A DNA stretch of 64,000 nt from Paenibacillus turicensis (GTDB lineage: Bacteria; Bacillota; Bacilli; Paenibacillales; Paenibacillaceae): NCBI RefSeq assembly GCF_017873435.1, contig NZ_JAGGKG010000002.1, positions 186,001 to 250,000 of the forward strand, read 5' to 3'. Position numbers and translations under genes: made by a program. Shown piece by piece: positions 45,889 through 56,386 of the stretch (its first letter is position 1; each line of letters starts with the position of its first letter). The notes below the pieces were generated by a model that was given only the letters and a program-made list of their open reading frames with translations, had not been told where the DNA came from and searched no databases.

Positions 45889-47421
45889 TTAGGTTTTCTT
45901 ATATTCGTTAGGTGAAACACCTATTCTTTTCTCAAATTGCTTTAAAAAATGATTATAACTGGTGTAGCCCATCATTTCAGAAATCTCACTATTTTTATAT
46001 TGATTGCTGCGAAGTAGGCGACAAGCCTCCTCAATTCTTAAATCATGTAGTAGCTCATTAAAACCAATCCCATTTTTACGCATTAAAAGCTGTCCTAAAT
46101 AAGCGGGATGAAGAAAAAACCGTTCAGCTAACATTTTAATCGTTAAGCCTTCACGATAGTGCGTCATAATGTATTCATTAATCTCCTGTACAATACCTTG
46201 TGACTCCATCGTGTTTTCCTTTAGCAGATAATCAAAGCAAACCCGCCCACAAGAACGCAACATGCCAATTAAATCATCAAAGGTAATTAATGTCTCATTT
46301 AAATCAGGGATATCAAATAATTGCCAAGAGGACTCTTTCTCCTTCTCCATCTGCCCACGCAAGTACATTTTAATTTCATGCAAAATATAAATGACAAACT
46401 TATGCGCCTCATCAGGATGTACCCTGATCTCACGAAATGTATGTTCAATATGATTCACTGTTTCCTGATAGCTGGCGTGATCAATAAGCTGCAAGGAATT
46501 AATAATACGTTCCAATAGCTCTACTTGCTTAAAATAAGTTTGAAATTGTCGTTTCCCCATTTGATTGTAGCTAACAATCCCATTCTCCTCTGTCTCATAA
46601 AATGCATGTAATAAAGCTTCCGTGGCAGTTAAATAACAATTTCTAATATTAATTAATAAAGGTTCAGCTTTTCCTACTGCCATAAACAGACGAAAACCCG
46701 CCAAACGGCAGGCAAGTTTTTGTAGTTTATCCCATACATCTTCCTTTTCGTTTTGCTTCGCTGTATTTCCAAAAACAATAGAGAAGTATTCCTTACGAAG
46801 ATGTATAAAATACACAGTGTAAATTCCTTCCAAAAACTCTTTTGCAATTTCGCTTACACGTACTAGCTGATCTTTAGGCACCTGGACTAGACATACATTC
46901 CAATCGTTTGCCTGTAAGGATAAGGAGCCCGCATACATTTCATCCTCTAAATTTAATGGCTTTCCAAGAAGTAAATCCTTAACCAAGATAAGCTCTTTTT
47001 CTCTTTGAGCCACTTGACCAATATGAAGTTGGGCTTTTTCCTCGATTAACTCCTTTAAAACCGCACTTATTTCAACTTGTGCTTGCTCCTCATCAAGTGG
47101 TTTAAGCAAATAGCGAGAAACTCTATATTTAAGTGCCTTACGTGCATAACCAAAATCACTATATCCCGTTAAAATAATAAATTTGGTATGATGATTACCT
47201 TTTTTACGCCATTCTTCTATCATTTGTAGGCCATCCATTTTAGGCATATGAATATCTACCATGACCAGATCAGGCTGTAGCTCTTCCATTGCCTTTAAGC
47301 CTTGGAGTCCATTTTCACAGCTTCCACATACTTCAAACCCTAATTCGTCCCAATTCACCAAAATTTGCAATCCTTCCAGTGCTAAAGGCTCATCATCAAT
47401 CAGTAATACTTTAAATGCCAT
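45889..47421 (-). CDS. YesN-type response regulator (receiver + AraC HTH), copy 1
   Basis: 510 aa. N-terminal receiver with D56 (VDIHMPKMDG), a long central region, and a C-terminal AraC-type double helix-turn-helix (IKMLAERFFLHPAYLGQLLMRK, then ISEMMGYTSYNHFLKQF). It should activate the adjacent importer/xylanolytic operon when phosphorylated by the YesM-type kinase. ATG 47421 follows GAAGGAGG and overlaps the kinase stop by 11 nt, implying coupled translation. Confidence 0.9.
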   Translation of the reverse strand: MAFKVLLIDDEPLALEGLQILVNWDELGFEVCGSCENGLQGLKAMEELQPDLVMVDIHMPKMDGLQMIEEWRKKGNHHTKFIILTGYSDFGYARKALKYRVSRYLLKPLDEEQAQVEISAVLKELIEEKAQLHIGQVAQREKELILVKDLLLGKPLNLEDEMYAGSLSLQANDWNVCLVQVPKDQLVRVSEIAKEFLEGIYTVYFIHLRKEYFSIVFGNTAKQNEKEDVWDKLQKLACRLAGFRLFMAVGKAEPLLINIRNCYLTATEALLHAFYETEENGIVSYNQMGKRQFQTYFKQVELLERIINSLQLIDHASYQETVNHIEHTFREIRVHPDEAHKFVIYILHEIKMYLRGQMEKEKESSWQLFDIPDLNETLITFDDLIGMLRSCGRVCFDYLLKENTMESQGIVQEINEYIMTHYREGLTIKMLAERFFLHPAYLGQLLMRKNGIGFNELLHDLRIEEACRLLRSNQYKNSEISEMMGYTSYNHFLKQFEKRIGVSPNEYKKT

Positions 47422-49240
47422 TACGAATTCCTCCTTCTCCATCCTGCCATTCAAGCAGACTTAACGGAATTTTGAAGGACACTTCAGTTCCCTCTCCCAG
47501 TGTGCTTACAATGTTAAAATTAACTTTATCTTCATAATATAGCTCCAGACGTCGATACACGTTACGAATCCCGATATTACTTCCTGCACTTTCCTCTTTA
47601 CTACGCATGTTACTTAACACTTTTTTAAGTTGATCTTTGTCCATCCCTTGTCCATTATCAGCAACTACAATATTTAAATATCCATCCACAATTTCTGCAC
47701 TAATCGTAACCGTTCCTACGCCTTCAATCGCTTGAATCCCATGCTTGCACGCATTTTCAGCTAGTTGCTGTATACTCATTTTAGGTATTTTGTAATGTCG
47801 AACATCATCATGAATATCTATTTTATATTGAAACTTATCTCTAAAACGGAATTTCTCAATCCCAAGATACATCATCGTAAAACTTATTTCTTCCTCTAAT
47901 GTTACTAAATCATCTTTCCAATTTAATAGACGTCTAAGCAGCTTGGACAAATCTTTAATTATATCCTTAACATCTGTATAGTTATTTTTTGTGCTCACAA
48001 CAAGCAGCGCATTTAATGTATTAAATAAGAAGTGTGGATTCATCTGGCTTTGTAATAAATTAAGCTCTGCTTTCACACGCTCAGCCTCTTGACTTCGTTG
48101 CTGTATTTCAAGCTTATATACGTTATTGATTAATGAATTAATCTGTGCGGTCATCATATTGAAGTTACGAATTAAATCCCCAATCTCATCCCGACCACCA
48201 TCAATGTTAATTAATTCAAATTTTTCGTTGCGTACCTTCTGCATATGTCTGGATAGTCGTTTTACACGATAGTTATAAGAGCGTAACATCACATAAATAA
48301 AAATAGACGTAACTAATGTCATTAAAGCTGCTAGCAATCCAAAATAAAGCCACATATCAAGCGTTGCTTTTTTGATACGGGTTTCCTGCGGAACTCCAAT
48401 CAGCTTCCAGCCTTTAACGTAACTTGCGTTTCCGATCGGAATCACATGTAAATCTTTATTAGTGTCCTTAGTGTACTTATTCATATCAAATAACGTATAA
48501 TCAGTATCACCTTCACCTTGATAACGATCATCTGTTGAAACTATAATTTGTCCCTTATCGTTAACTAAATACAAATCAAGGTAACTTCGCTCCCTTGCAA
48601 TTACATCATAAAAACGACTCAAATAAAAATCGATTTTAACTAGCTTCTGATACGAACCATTTGGATTGTAATAGTTCATTTTTTCAATAATACTGAGGTA
48701 GGATGACATGGACACAGCATTATTTACGGATGTATCACGATATGCTAATACTTTAAATGAACCGTTTGATTTTTGCCATTCGGCATACCAATTACTATTA
48801 AGAACATTCTCATCAATGAGGTAATAGTCACCACCAGGAACAATCGTAGGGTTATTCGTATAAATTCCGATACGCTGAATTTGATTATTCACTGGAATAT
48901 AGGACGTTACCCGGCGCCGAAGCTGTTCATCAAAGGTGTAATAAAAATCAAATTGATTCGTATAGATTTGATCCATTGCATCAGACAAAAACTTATCCGT
49001 AATGATGGCATGACTCACAGCAACCCCACCATCAATCATACTATGAATGTCTTTCCTTGCTCTTTCTAATGAAATTTGTAAATTTTGTTCTTCTCGCTCT
49101 TTAATAATTCCTGACATCCGATTCATAAACAATAAGTTCATCACAATAATAGGAAGTAAAACTCCGATTACAATGAAAGTAAATTTGTAGTTTAAAGGAA
49201 TATCATTGACGATACTACGAAATCGGAATTTTTTTCTCAT
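47411..49240 (-). CDS. YesM/LytS-type sensor histidine kinase
   Basis: 609 aa. Two TM segments (about residues 16-37 and 293-318) flank a roughly 255-residue extracellular sensor domain (Cache-like). Then come HAMP, His_kinase with the phospho-His in QMNPHFLFNTLN, and HATPase with QLAENACKHGI and the VADNGQGM and SNIGIRNVYRRL boxes. It likely senses xylan oligosaccharides, directly or through the binding protein. It is unusual in being flanked by two YesN-type partners on the same strand. Confidence 0.9.
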   Translation of the reverse strand: MRKKFRFRSIVNDIPLNYKFTFIVIGVLLPIIVMNLLFMNRMSGIIKEREEQNLQISLERARKDIHSMIDGGVAVSHAIITDKFLSDAMDQIYTNQFDFYYTFDEQLRRRVTSYIPVNNQIQRIGIYTNNPTIVPGGDYYLIDENVLNSNWYAEWQKSNGSFKVLAYRDTSVNNAVSMSSYLSIIEKMNYYNPNGSYQKLVKIDFYLSRFYDVIARERSYLDLYLVNDKGQIIVSTDDRYQGEGDTDYTLFDMNKYTKDTNKDLHVIPIGNASYVKGWKLIGVPQETRIKKATLDMWLYFGLLAALMTLVTSIFIYVMLRSYNYRVKRLSRHMQKVRNEKFELINIDGGRDEIGDLIRNFNMMTAQINSLINNVYKLEIQQRSQEAERVKAELNLLQSQMNPHFLFNTLNALLVVSTKNNYTDVKDIIKDLSKLLRRLLNWKDDLVTLEEEISFTMMYLGIEKFRFRDKFQYKIDIHDDVRHYKIPKMSIQQLAENACKHGIQAIEGVGTVTISAEIVDGYLNIVVADNGQGMDKDQLKKVLSNMRSKEESAGSNIGIRNVYRRLELYYEDKVNFNIVSTLGEGTEVSFKIPLSLLEWQDGEGGIRNGI

Positions 49241-49315
49241 AACGTAATCTCCATCCTAAAGCAACATAACAAACCCGTTTCCACTATCAATATTGAATTT
49301 TAAACGTCATCTTCA

Positions 49316-50875
49316 TCAACCGTCGATATATTCACTTTTCTCCTGCTTTCTATAAGCAGATGGTGCGACACCCGTCATTCGCTTAAACTGACTAACAAAA
49401 TAATCCGTGTTGGGATAACCTGAATTAGCTGCAACCTCACTGATGCTTTGCCGTCCTTGTCTTAACAGTCGTTTTGCCTCTTCAATTCGTTTATCATTCA
49501 AATATTCACGAAATGATTTCCCCGTCTCTTGTTTAAAAACTTGTCCCAAGTAGTTTGGATTCATATGAAATTTTTGCGCAAGGTCCTGAAGTTGAATTTT
49601 TTCACGAAATTGTTGGTTCACATATTGTACAACATGAAATAATGTATTATTTTCACTTTGCTTACGTTGCTTAAGGAGTGTTTCAAAACCAATTAAGCTT
49701 AATGTCACCGCATATTGATGGAATTCAGAGTAACTATTAATTTCAGTTAATTTTCCTAGGCTTTGCTGGATACGCTGAACAAATTGATCCACATTGCCAC
49801 CTAGTTCCTTTAACTTTTTCAAAATATCCATTTCTAGGGAAAGCAATTGGAGCCGTACATATTCCTCATCGGAGGACGGAATTCTTGACAAAGGCGCGGC
49901 AAGTAATGTATCTACAGCAGCTTCAATGTGATTGGATTCATCCCCATTTATTACTTCCATTAAGGTAGACAATGCTTCTTTATTTACTTGCTTATTAATC
50001 TCCTTGGGATCATAACTATGTGAGAGGTCATTAAAATCAATAATCCCTTCACGATTATGGTAACGCTTCCACCCCAGTGCTGATAATGCCTTCTGATATG
50101 CTAAATGTAAAGAGGCTACGCCTCCAGTGCTATGCCCTACTGCAACAATTATAGGCACCTCTTGAGGGCATTGCTCATAAATTTTGGAGCCAAGCAGCTC
50201 TAATTCGTCTATACCGTATAAGCTATTAGGAACAATAAGTCCTAATCTTCCTTCTGAATCTGAAAATAGTTCAGGAGCCGTAGGCGTTATTAGTCCTGCA
50301 ACAATTTCCTTTAATTGTTCTTCTTTAAGCTCTGTTTCAATTAAGACACAAGCAACTTCCTCATCACCTTTTATCATTAAAAGCGCTTCTGCTTCATCAT
50401 TTAATTGTTCACTAAATTCTCCTTGCAGCAAACGATTCACTAAACGATTAACATACAGAGAACGTTCAAGCCGATATAGCGACTCTGACTCTAATTCATT
50501 TTGAATTTTTTGACTCATCTGCTTCAATACTAGCTCTATCTCATCTTCATCAATCGGTTTAAGCAAATAGTCCTCCACCTGTTGCTTCAGTGCTGCTCTG
50601 GCGTATTCAAAGTTGTCATGTCCACTTAATATTACAAATCTAGGAGGTTTAGTTAGCTCATGCATCGATCGATCTATTAATTCAAGACCACTAACAGCAG
50701 GCATATGAATATCTGTAAATACTACATCAGGCTGAAGCTCTTCAATCATTGCCCAAGCTGTATTACCATTTGCAGCTTCTCCGCAAACTTTAAACCCATA
50801 CTTGTTCCAATTTACTATGGTGCGAAGTCCTTCAAGCACCCACGGCTCATCATCAACTAACAATACATTCATCAT
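49316..50875 (-). CDS. YesN-type response regulator (receiver + AraC HTH), copy 2
   Basis: 519 aa. Receiver with D55 (FTDIHMPAVSG), central dimerisation region, and C-terminal AraC HTH (LQDLAQKFHMNPNYLGQVFKQETG, ISEVAANSGYPNTDYFVSQFKRMTG). It is transcribed just ahead of the kinase gene (75-bp gap) and is clearly paralogous, not identical, to copy 1. It probably also accepts phosphate from the same kinase. The two may divide the targets (importer operon versus alpha-glucuronidase operon), which is speculation. Confidence 0.9.
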   Translation of the reverse strand: MMNVLLVDDEPWVLEGLRTIVNWNKYGFKVCGEAANGNTAWAMIEELQPDVVFTDIHMPAVSGLELIDRSMHELTKPPRFVILSGHDNFEYARAALKQQVEDYLLKPIDEDEIELVLKQMSQKIQNELESESLYRLERSLYVNRLVNRLLQGEFSEQLNDEAEALLMIKGDEEVACVLIETELKEEQLKEIVAGLITPTAPELFSDSEGRLGLIVPNSLYGIDELELLGSKIYEQCPQEVPIIVAVGHSTGGVASLHLAYQKALSALGWKRYHNREGIIDFNDLSHSYDPKEINKQVNKEALSTLMEVINGDESNHIEAAVDTLLAAPLSRIPSSDEEYVRLQLLSLEMDILKKLKELGGNVDQFVQRIQQSLGKLTEINSYSEFHQYAVTLSLIGFETLLKQRKQSENNTLFHVVQYVNQQFREKIQLQDLAQKFHMNPNYLGQVFKQETGKSFREYLNDKRIEEAKRLLRQGRQSISEVAANSGYPNTDYFVSQFKRMTGVAPSAYRKQEKSEYIDG

Positions 50876-51026
50876 GATTTACTCGCCCCCTCCATTTAAA
50901 TCAATATTTTCGCCTGTGTAATTGAGAGCGTATTTATGTTAATCATATCATATGTATCCCCTTTTTTTAACTATTCAAATATTGTTTTACAAACGCGAGA
51001 CTTCATTATTGCTAAAAGCTAAATGG

Positions 51027-51082
51027 ATAAAAAATGAAACCAGCTTAATAGAGACGTGATGTCTGTAGTTAGCCGGTTTCAT
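51027..51082 (-). terminator. Terminator of aguA
   Basis: On the minus strand ATGAAACCGGCT pairs with AGCTGGTTTCAT with small mismatches, then TTTTTT. Confidence 0.75.
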
Positions 51083-51137
51083 AGTATTTAAGTAATATTG
51101 AGAAGATTTGAGATTTTTGAGATTTATTTTTATATCA

Positions 51138-53234
51138 TTAGCTGTAAATTTTGCGATTTCCTTGGTCTGGAATTCCACTTTTACGAAGGAAATAGGTGTT
51201 AATCATATCACGCCAAAAACCTGCATGTTCTGCTTGTTCTTTTAATCTTTGCAAAACAGCTTGGTAACGTTCAGCATCAATATCCTTCTCTGTTTCCTTC
51301 CATGATGTTATCAACTCTTCCGCTTGCGCCGCTCCATCAAAATGAGAATCATAAATGTGTTGGATCACGGTTTTTCCTGAATCTAATACATGCTCATAAG
51401 CAACATGGTGGAAAAATAAAAGTAATTCATCTGGACAAGCTTCTAGCGAATCATACATTGTAGCAACTTCAGGGCGATATTGTGCCGAATAACCTGTTCC
51501 AGTGGCAACGGTGCGATCCACACCAATTCCTTTACAGTCTGCGAAGTGATAGGTTCCCCACTTCGAATATTCATAACCATCCACATTTGGACCATAATGA
51601 TGATCAGGGTTAACCATCCAGCCGACCCCAAGTGGTGAGGTGTAATTTTCGTAAATAGACCAAGAGCGCAACAACATATCCGAAATGAGATTCATAGTCT
51701 CTACTGATGCACTAAAGGTCATTTTAACCCATTCATTTGTAATTTCCTCCGCAGATAATGTTGGGTTCCAAATCAACCTACCATAGCCATATAAATTTGC
51801 TTGAGCCAAATCATGTCCTGTCCAGTTCATATCGTTACCGATATTAGATACAGCAGCAATTCCCCCATACAGGTTGCCAAACAATTCGCCGCATGCAACC
51901 TTAGCAACGGTAGAGCCTTCACCTTTTGCATACGTATCAAAATCAAGGATTTCCTTCCATTGAGGTACGAGATAACACACATGACGTTGTTGTCCAGTAT
52001 ATTCCTGTGTAATTTGAAGCTCAAGTATCTGATTTGTATGCTCTAATCCACCAAACAGCGGTGAAATTGGTTCTCTAACTTGGAAATCCATCGGACCATT
52101 TTTAATTTGTAAAATGACATTATCTTTAAACTGTCCGTCTAGCGGCATAAAATGATCATAAGCCGCTCTAGCTCGATCCGTCTTGCGATCCCGCCAATCC
52201 TGATGGCAATTATACACAAAGCAACGCCATACCACGATACCACCAAAAGGCTCCAAAGCGGTTGCTAGCATATTTGCACCGTCCATATGATTACGTCCAT
52301 AGGTGAACGGTCCTGGTCTATTTTCAGAGTCTGCTTTAACAAGAAAACCTCCAAAATCAGGAATTACATTATAAATTGCTTTTGCCCGCTCAATCCACCA
52401 AGCTGCAACCTCTTTATCAAGTGGATCAGCCGTGGTTAATCCACCTAACTCAATTGGGCTTGCATAGTTAATGGATAGGAAAAGCTGAATACCATATGCA
52501 CGAAATACAGCGGCAAGACGCTCCACATTTGGAAGCTGCTCATCAGAAATTAATTTTGTTTCATGGGCGTGCACATTCACATTATTAATCGTAATTGTAT
52601 TAATGCCAATCGAGGCAAGCAATCTCGCATAGTCCTGAATACGGCTTAAATCCTCAACAATTTTGTTTTTTTCATAAAATATAGACTCACCTGCATAACC
52701 ACGCTCAATAGAACCATCCATGTTATCCCATTGATTCATCATACGAATGCCATTTACAGGCATCTCTTGAATGTTAAGGTCAGTTACATCTTCTCCAAGC
52801 TGTAACAGCTTTAGGAAATGGAATACCGCGTAAATGACAGCGCGGTCACTGGCACCTGCAAGTGCAATATAGCTACCTAATTCATCTTGACCAGTGGAGA
52901 TCACATAACTATCGTTTGCATTTTCATGGATGTTTGTGCTGGCCTTGACGTTGGAAGAAGTCAGTTGTGTCAACGCCCCCTCTAGTAAAGGATGATCCCC
53001 TGCTGTTCCAATAATGATACGTCCATTACCCGCTTGCGCAACTTCTTCTTCCACAATTGGATTCACACCTAATAGAGATTGTAGACCATGAATAAGTTCG
53101 TTTTTAGCAGTGTTTAATAAATCCGAGGCACGCGGGACAATTACAGCCCCACATTGCTTGGTGTAACTTAGTCGTAAATGTTCATTTTGAATTTTGTCAA
53201 ATTGTAACCAGCATTGATAGCTTTTTGTTTTCAT
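51138..53234 (-). CDS. aguA: GH67 alpha-glucuronidase AguA
   Basis: The 698-aa cytosolic enzyme removes 4-O-methylglucuronate from the non-reducing terminal xylose of aldouronates. Relative to the Geobacillus enzyme (acid E285, D364, E392) all three catalytic carboxylates are present, offset by 19: E304 ([10 protein letters not shown]), D383 (PMDFQVREP) and E411 (ITQEYTG). It lacks a signal peptide, so its substrates come through the LplABC importer. It lies downstream of the GH115 gene, with MITE copy C in the gap. Confidence 0.95.
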   Translation of the reverse strand: MKTKSYQCWLQFDKIQNEHLRLSYTKQCGAVIVPRASDLLNTAKNELIHGLQSLLGVNPIVEEEVAQAGNGRIIIGTAGDHPLLEGALTQLTSSNVKASTNIHENANDSYVISTGQDELGSYIALAGASDRAVIYAVFHFLKLLQLGEDVTDLNIQEMPVNGIRMMNQWDNMDGSIERGYAGESIFYEKNKIVEDLSRIQDYARLLASIGINTITINNVNVHAHETKLISDEQLPNVERLAAVFRAYGIQLFLSINYASPIELGGLTTADPLDKEVAAWWIERAKAIYNVIPDFGGFLVKADSENRPGPFTYGRNHMDGANMLATALEPFGGIVVWRCFVYNCHQDWRDRKTDRARAAYDHFMPLDGQFKDNVILQIKNGPMDFQVREPISPLFGGLEHTNQILELQITQEYTGQQRHVCYLVPQWKEILDFDTYAKGEGSTVAKVACGELFGNLYGGIAAVSNIGNDMNWTGHDLAQANLYGYGRLIWNPTLSAEEITNEWVKMTFSASVETMNLISDMLLRSWSIYENYTSPLGVGWMVNPDHHYGPNVDGYEYSKWGTYHFADCKGIGVDRTVATGTGYSAQYRPEVATMYDSLEACPDELLLFFHHVAYEHVLDSGKTVIQHIYDSHFDGAAQAEELITSWKETEKDIDAERYQAVLQRLKEQAEHAGFWRDMINTYFLRKSGIPDQGNRKIYS

Positions 53235-53262
53235 GAGGTTCTCCTTTTAATCGTTTTATTAT

Positions 53263-53378
53263 GGCTTATTAAAGCCTATTTAGGGATGAAATTTGATTTT
53301 AAAAGACAATCTTCAGAATCGCTCTGTCTCTTCGCTAGTTTGGGGTTAGCAGTCAACCACTAATTTGAATAATGAGCC
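53263..53378. mobile_element. MITE-like element, copy C (116 bp, internally deleted)
   Basis: Flanking TTTATTAT at 53255-53262 is exactly repeated at 53379-53386 (8 bp). The right end reads, on the minus strand, GGCTCATTATTCAAATTAGTG. It is followed by the family core (CTAGCGAAGAGACAGAGCGA, then TTCTGAAGATTGTCTTTTAA) matching copy B. The other end keeps only a short GGCTTATT. About 90 bp of the second half is missing. Confidence 0.75.
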
Positions 53379-53391
53379 TTTATTATATTTT

Positions 53392-56268
53392 TTATTTTTT
53401 ATAATAACTTTCCTGAGGGCCAAAATAGGAATAAGGAAGAGCTTCCTTTGTAATAACTAGCTTCTGTAAAACGATAGCCGCATGTAGCACGTAAAAACGT
53501 AAAGTATGCACACCTGCTGTCAAATGATGTTCTGTTGCATGGGTGTGAACATTATTCATGACTGACTCTGACCAATCCCATGATTCACCAGCAGCAAAAT
53601 TAGCAGGCAACATGTCTGCCTTCACTGGCTCACCGCCATCGATACCAACCGCATACGGTAAGCGACTTTCTTCAGCCAATGGATTGGTTGGCGCTGTATG
53701 CACAATCACCGTATAGGTGCCTTCCTCACCCACATAAAAACGATATTCTAGATAAGGTGCTTCTTCACTAGATTCAAATTGCGATGTCGTTGGGAATAGC
53801 TTCATTGAAGATAAGGAGCGACCATATTTCTCAATCACTTCAAAATGAGTTGCTTCCGCTGGCTGACGATCACACGTATGCTCTGCCTCAATCACAATGA
53901 CACCGTTACTTCCCACAAACGTCATGGATGGCAATTTATCAACTTGGTCAGCTTGGATAACCTGTGCCTGTACCATTACTTTCACACTGTCACTTCCAGA
54001 CGAAATAATAATTTCACCTGTGACATCTGAATGTACCTGATCCCAATCTACTGAAACGATAATATCGTCGCCACAAATAACATTTCCTTGCTGCTGACTT
54101 GCTTTAATCCAATCATGGCTAGCTTCAAGTCTGTATTGTAATGGCTGTGTACCCCCATTACTTACCGTAATCCGATAGTTTTCTTGTTGTAGATTGCTAA
54201 AGTTAGGAAGTTTGACTTCACCAGATGTAAAGCAATCCGAATTCCCTTCTACATCCACAATTAAAACTGGCGCCTCTTGTGTTGACTCTATATAAACTGC
54301 ATTAGGGAACTGCGCACCTTCGTCATTCCAATTCACATATCCAATATGGAGAGAAGACATCATGCCCTTCCACTTTCCATTAGATAACTCATTATTGTAA
54401 AAATCCTGTAGCTCAATATCCCTCTTTATGGCTTGCTCTACTAAACCAGCATAGTGATTAGCAAGCATGCTTTGTGGCTGAAAATTGTAATACTTCTGAT
54501 TTAGCCCCGCATACACATGCATTTTTTTCACATTTGCACTAGCAACAGCAGGATAGTAGACAAGCTGATAATAAGCATCCTTATGCTCATCAGCAGTGAG
54601 CGTATAATACGCTTCTGCTTGCTCTTCTAATTTGATCGCTTCTGCTAGTACACGTTGTCCTTCATTATAATGAGTCACACTGTAGGTATCTGCATAAGTA
54701 ATTTCTGGCTTGCGAGTTCCATTTAACCGTGTATATTTCTCTAGAACATCTGCGATACCACTTAGCGCGTCCTCCGGTACGGTATGACCAAACTGCGTTT
54801 TTACCCAATCATGCAAAAACAATGTCGTTTTATTCGGGTTCGCTGTTCCCCAAGCCTCAAAATCATAAGCTAACTCCATAAAATAGGAAAGCGGGAGCTC
54901 CATTGGCTTCAAATCACCGACATTTACAATCCACAGATCACGGATACCATAATCATAAGCAAGCGACATTTGCTCCCATATTTTTTCTAGTGGAACGGTA
55001 TTTACCCATTCGTAGGATCGTGGACCCCCATGATAATCAAAGTGATAGTAAATTCCCCACCCTGCCTTACGGGTGCGTGCCTCTTCATCAGGTAATTTTC
55101 TCATATTGCCAAAGTTATCATCAGACATAATAATCGTAACATCATCTAAAACATCCCAATCCTTTAAACCAGGAACTTCGTCACTTCCATACCAAAACGC
55201 TTCAACTTCTTTATATATTGTTAACACTTGGGGTGCATGCTCAAGTCCATGCTTACGAAGCAATTCCTTTTGAGTGATAATAATATCCTTTAGACGCTGT
55301 ATATTTTCTTCAAAAGTACCGCCTAATGCAGAGTCCTGCTCCCCACGCATCCCTAAAGTAATAATACTTTCTAAATCTTTATTTCGAATGACACCATCTT
55401 CCCAAAATCTCGTGATGGCCTCTGTATTTTCCCAGTAATCCCATAATCCATTTTCTCCATATCGATGATTGATATGTTTCCATTCCTCACCTGCTCTGAA
55501 CAAAGGTTCATGGTGTGACGTCCCCATAATGATGCCATATTCATGGGCAAGCTCTGCATTTGCTAACGGATAACTTTCTCCATCCTCACTAAATACAGCA
55601 CTCCACATCGCAGGCCATAAATAGTTTGCCTTTAAACGTAGTAGAAGCTCGAACACCTTCTCATACATTTTTTCGTTAAAGCCACCACAATGATCCCTAG
55701 ACCATGAGCCAAGCGAAGGCCATTCGTCATTCATAAAAAAGCCACGATAGCGGATGGAAGGTTCCTTAGAGGTATATTCAAGCTGCTCCTTCGTAAAAAC
55801 AAGCCGTGACTGCTTAGCAGGATGAACATCTCCCCAATACACCCATGGGCTTACTCCACATAGCTTGGAAATATGATATAGTCCATAAAAGACGCCTCTT
55901 TTTTCACTTCCGATAATGACAATCGCTGTCTCTAGCTCTGGACTAGGTTGTGCAATAACTCTAATTATGAAGCTCTCTCTACGTTTCTTCAGCTCTGAAA
56001 TATCAACTCTACCTTTTGCAATCAGTGAATCGATGATATCATTATTTCCAATAGTGCCTGCAACGATGGCCGTGCCCTTTAGCTTGCTTTTCTCAGTTAC
56101 GATTTCAGGCAGGACATCGGTTACCAGCTCAATATCCTTAGCCACAGATGAGACTACAAGCTTTAGACCGCCAAAGTCTGCTCCTTGTGGGTCAATATAA
56201 ATTGGTGTTGCTTGACCATGTTGAACAAGTACAGCGCTCTGAAATGTGTTTTCCTGTGAAACTTGCAT
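53392..56268 (-). CDS. GH115 xylan alpha-glucuronidase
   Basis: 958 aa, full length for GH115. N-terminal beta/alpha domain, then the catalytic barrel with YRGFFMNDEWPSLGSWS, LLLRLKANYLWPAMW, GTSHHEPL and LGMRGEQDSALGG (conserved family segments). C-terminal region with VNWNDEGAQFP and a beta-sandwich GH115_C domain. It releases methylglucuronate from internal as well as terminal xylose residues, complementing GH67. There is no signal peptide, so it is intracellular here. ATG 56268 lies 9 nt after AAGGAG; a TTG at 56277 abuts the RBS. Confidence 0.93.
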   Translation of the reverse strand: MQVSQENTFQSAVLVQHGQATPIYIDPQGADFGGLKLVVSSVAKDIELVTDVLPEIVTEKSKLKGTAIVAGTIGNNDIIDSLIAKGRVDISELKKRRESFIIRVIAQPSPELETAIVIIGSEKRGVFYGLYHISKLCGVSPWVYWGDVHPAKQSRLVFTKEQLEYTSKEPSIRYRGFFMNDEWPSLGSWSRDHCGGFNEKMYEKVFELLLRLKANYLWPAMWSAVFSEDGESYPLANAELAHEYGIIMGTSHHEPLFRAGEEWKHINHRYGENGLWDYWENTEAITRFWEDGVIRNKDLESIITLGMRGEQDSALGGTFEENIQRLKDIIITQKELLRKHGLEHAPQVLTIYKEVEAFWYGSDEVPGLKDWDVLDDVTIIMSDDNFGNMRKLPDEEARTRKAGWGIYYHFDYHGGPRSYEWVNTVPLEKIWEQMSLAYDYGIRDLWIVNVGDLKPMELPLSYFMELAYDFEAWGTANPNKTTLFLHDWVKTQFGHTVPEDALSGIADVLEKYTRLNGTRKPEITYADTYSVTHYNEGQRVLAEAIKLEEQAEAYYTLTADEHKDAYYQLVYYPAVASANVKKMHVYAGLNQKYYNFQPQSMLANHYAGLVEQAIKRDIELQDFYNNELSNGKWKGMMSSLHIGYVNWNDEGAQFPNAVYIESTQEAPVLIVDVEGNSDCFTSGEVKLPNFSNLQQENYRITVSNGGTQPLQYRLEASHDWIKASQQQGNVICGDDIIVSVDWDQVHSDVTGEIIISSGSDSVKVMVQAQVIQADQVDKLPSMTFVGSNGVIVIEAEHTCDRQPAEATHFEVIEKYGRSLSSMKLFPTTSQFESSEEAPYLEYRFYVGEEGTYTVIVHTAPTNPLAEESRLPYAVGIDGGEPVKADMLPANFAAGESWDWSESVMNNVHTHATEHHLTAGVHTLRFYVLHAAIVLQKLVITKEALPYSYFGPQESYYKK

Positions 56269-56346
56269 ACTTAGCAACTCCTTCTTGTTTTGTGCTTAAT
56301 TTTTGAAATCAATAATTTTCGTTAAATAATTAGTTCAAACTATACG

Positions 56347-56360
56347 TGATAACGTTTACA
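56347..56360 (+). promoter_or_regulatory. cre-like site in the divergent GH115/AraC promoter region
   Basis: TGATAACGTTTACA matches the cre consensus at 13 of 14 positions and lies between the divergently transcribed genes. Confidence 0.5.
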
Positions 56361-56386
56361 TCATCTTGTCTAGGAGGAAACGTAAT

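Noticed and set aside
51443..52046. Overlapping short frames within aguA, and similar short frames inside other large genes
   Set aside because: They lie fully inside genes with intact catalytic residues in another frame and lack RBS or recognisable domains.
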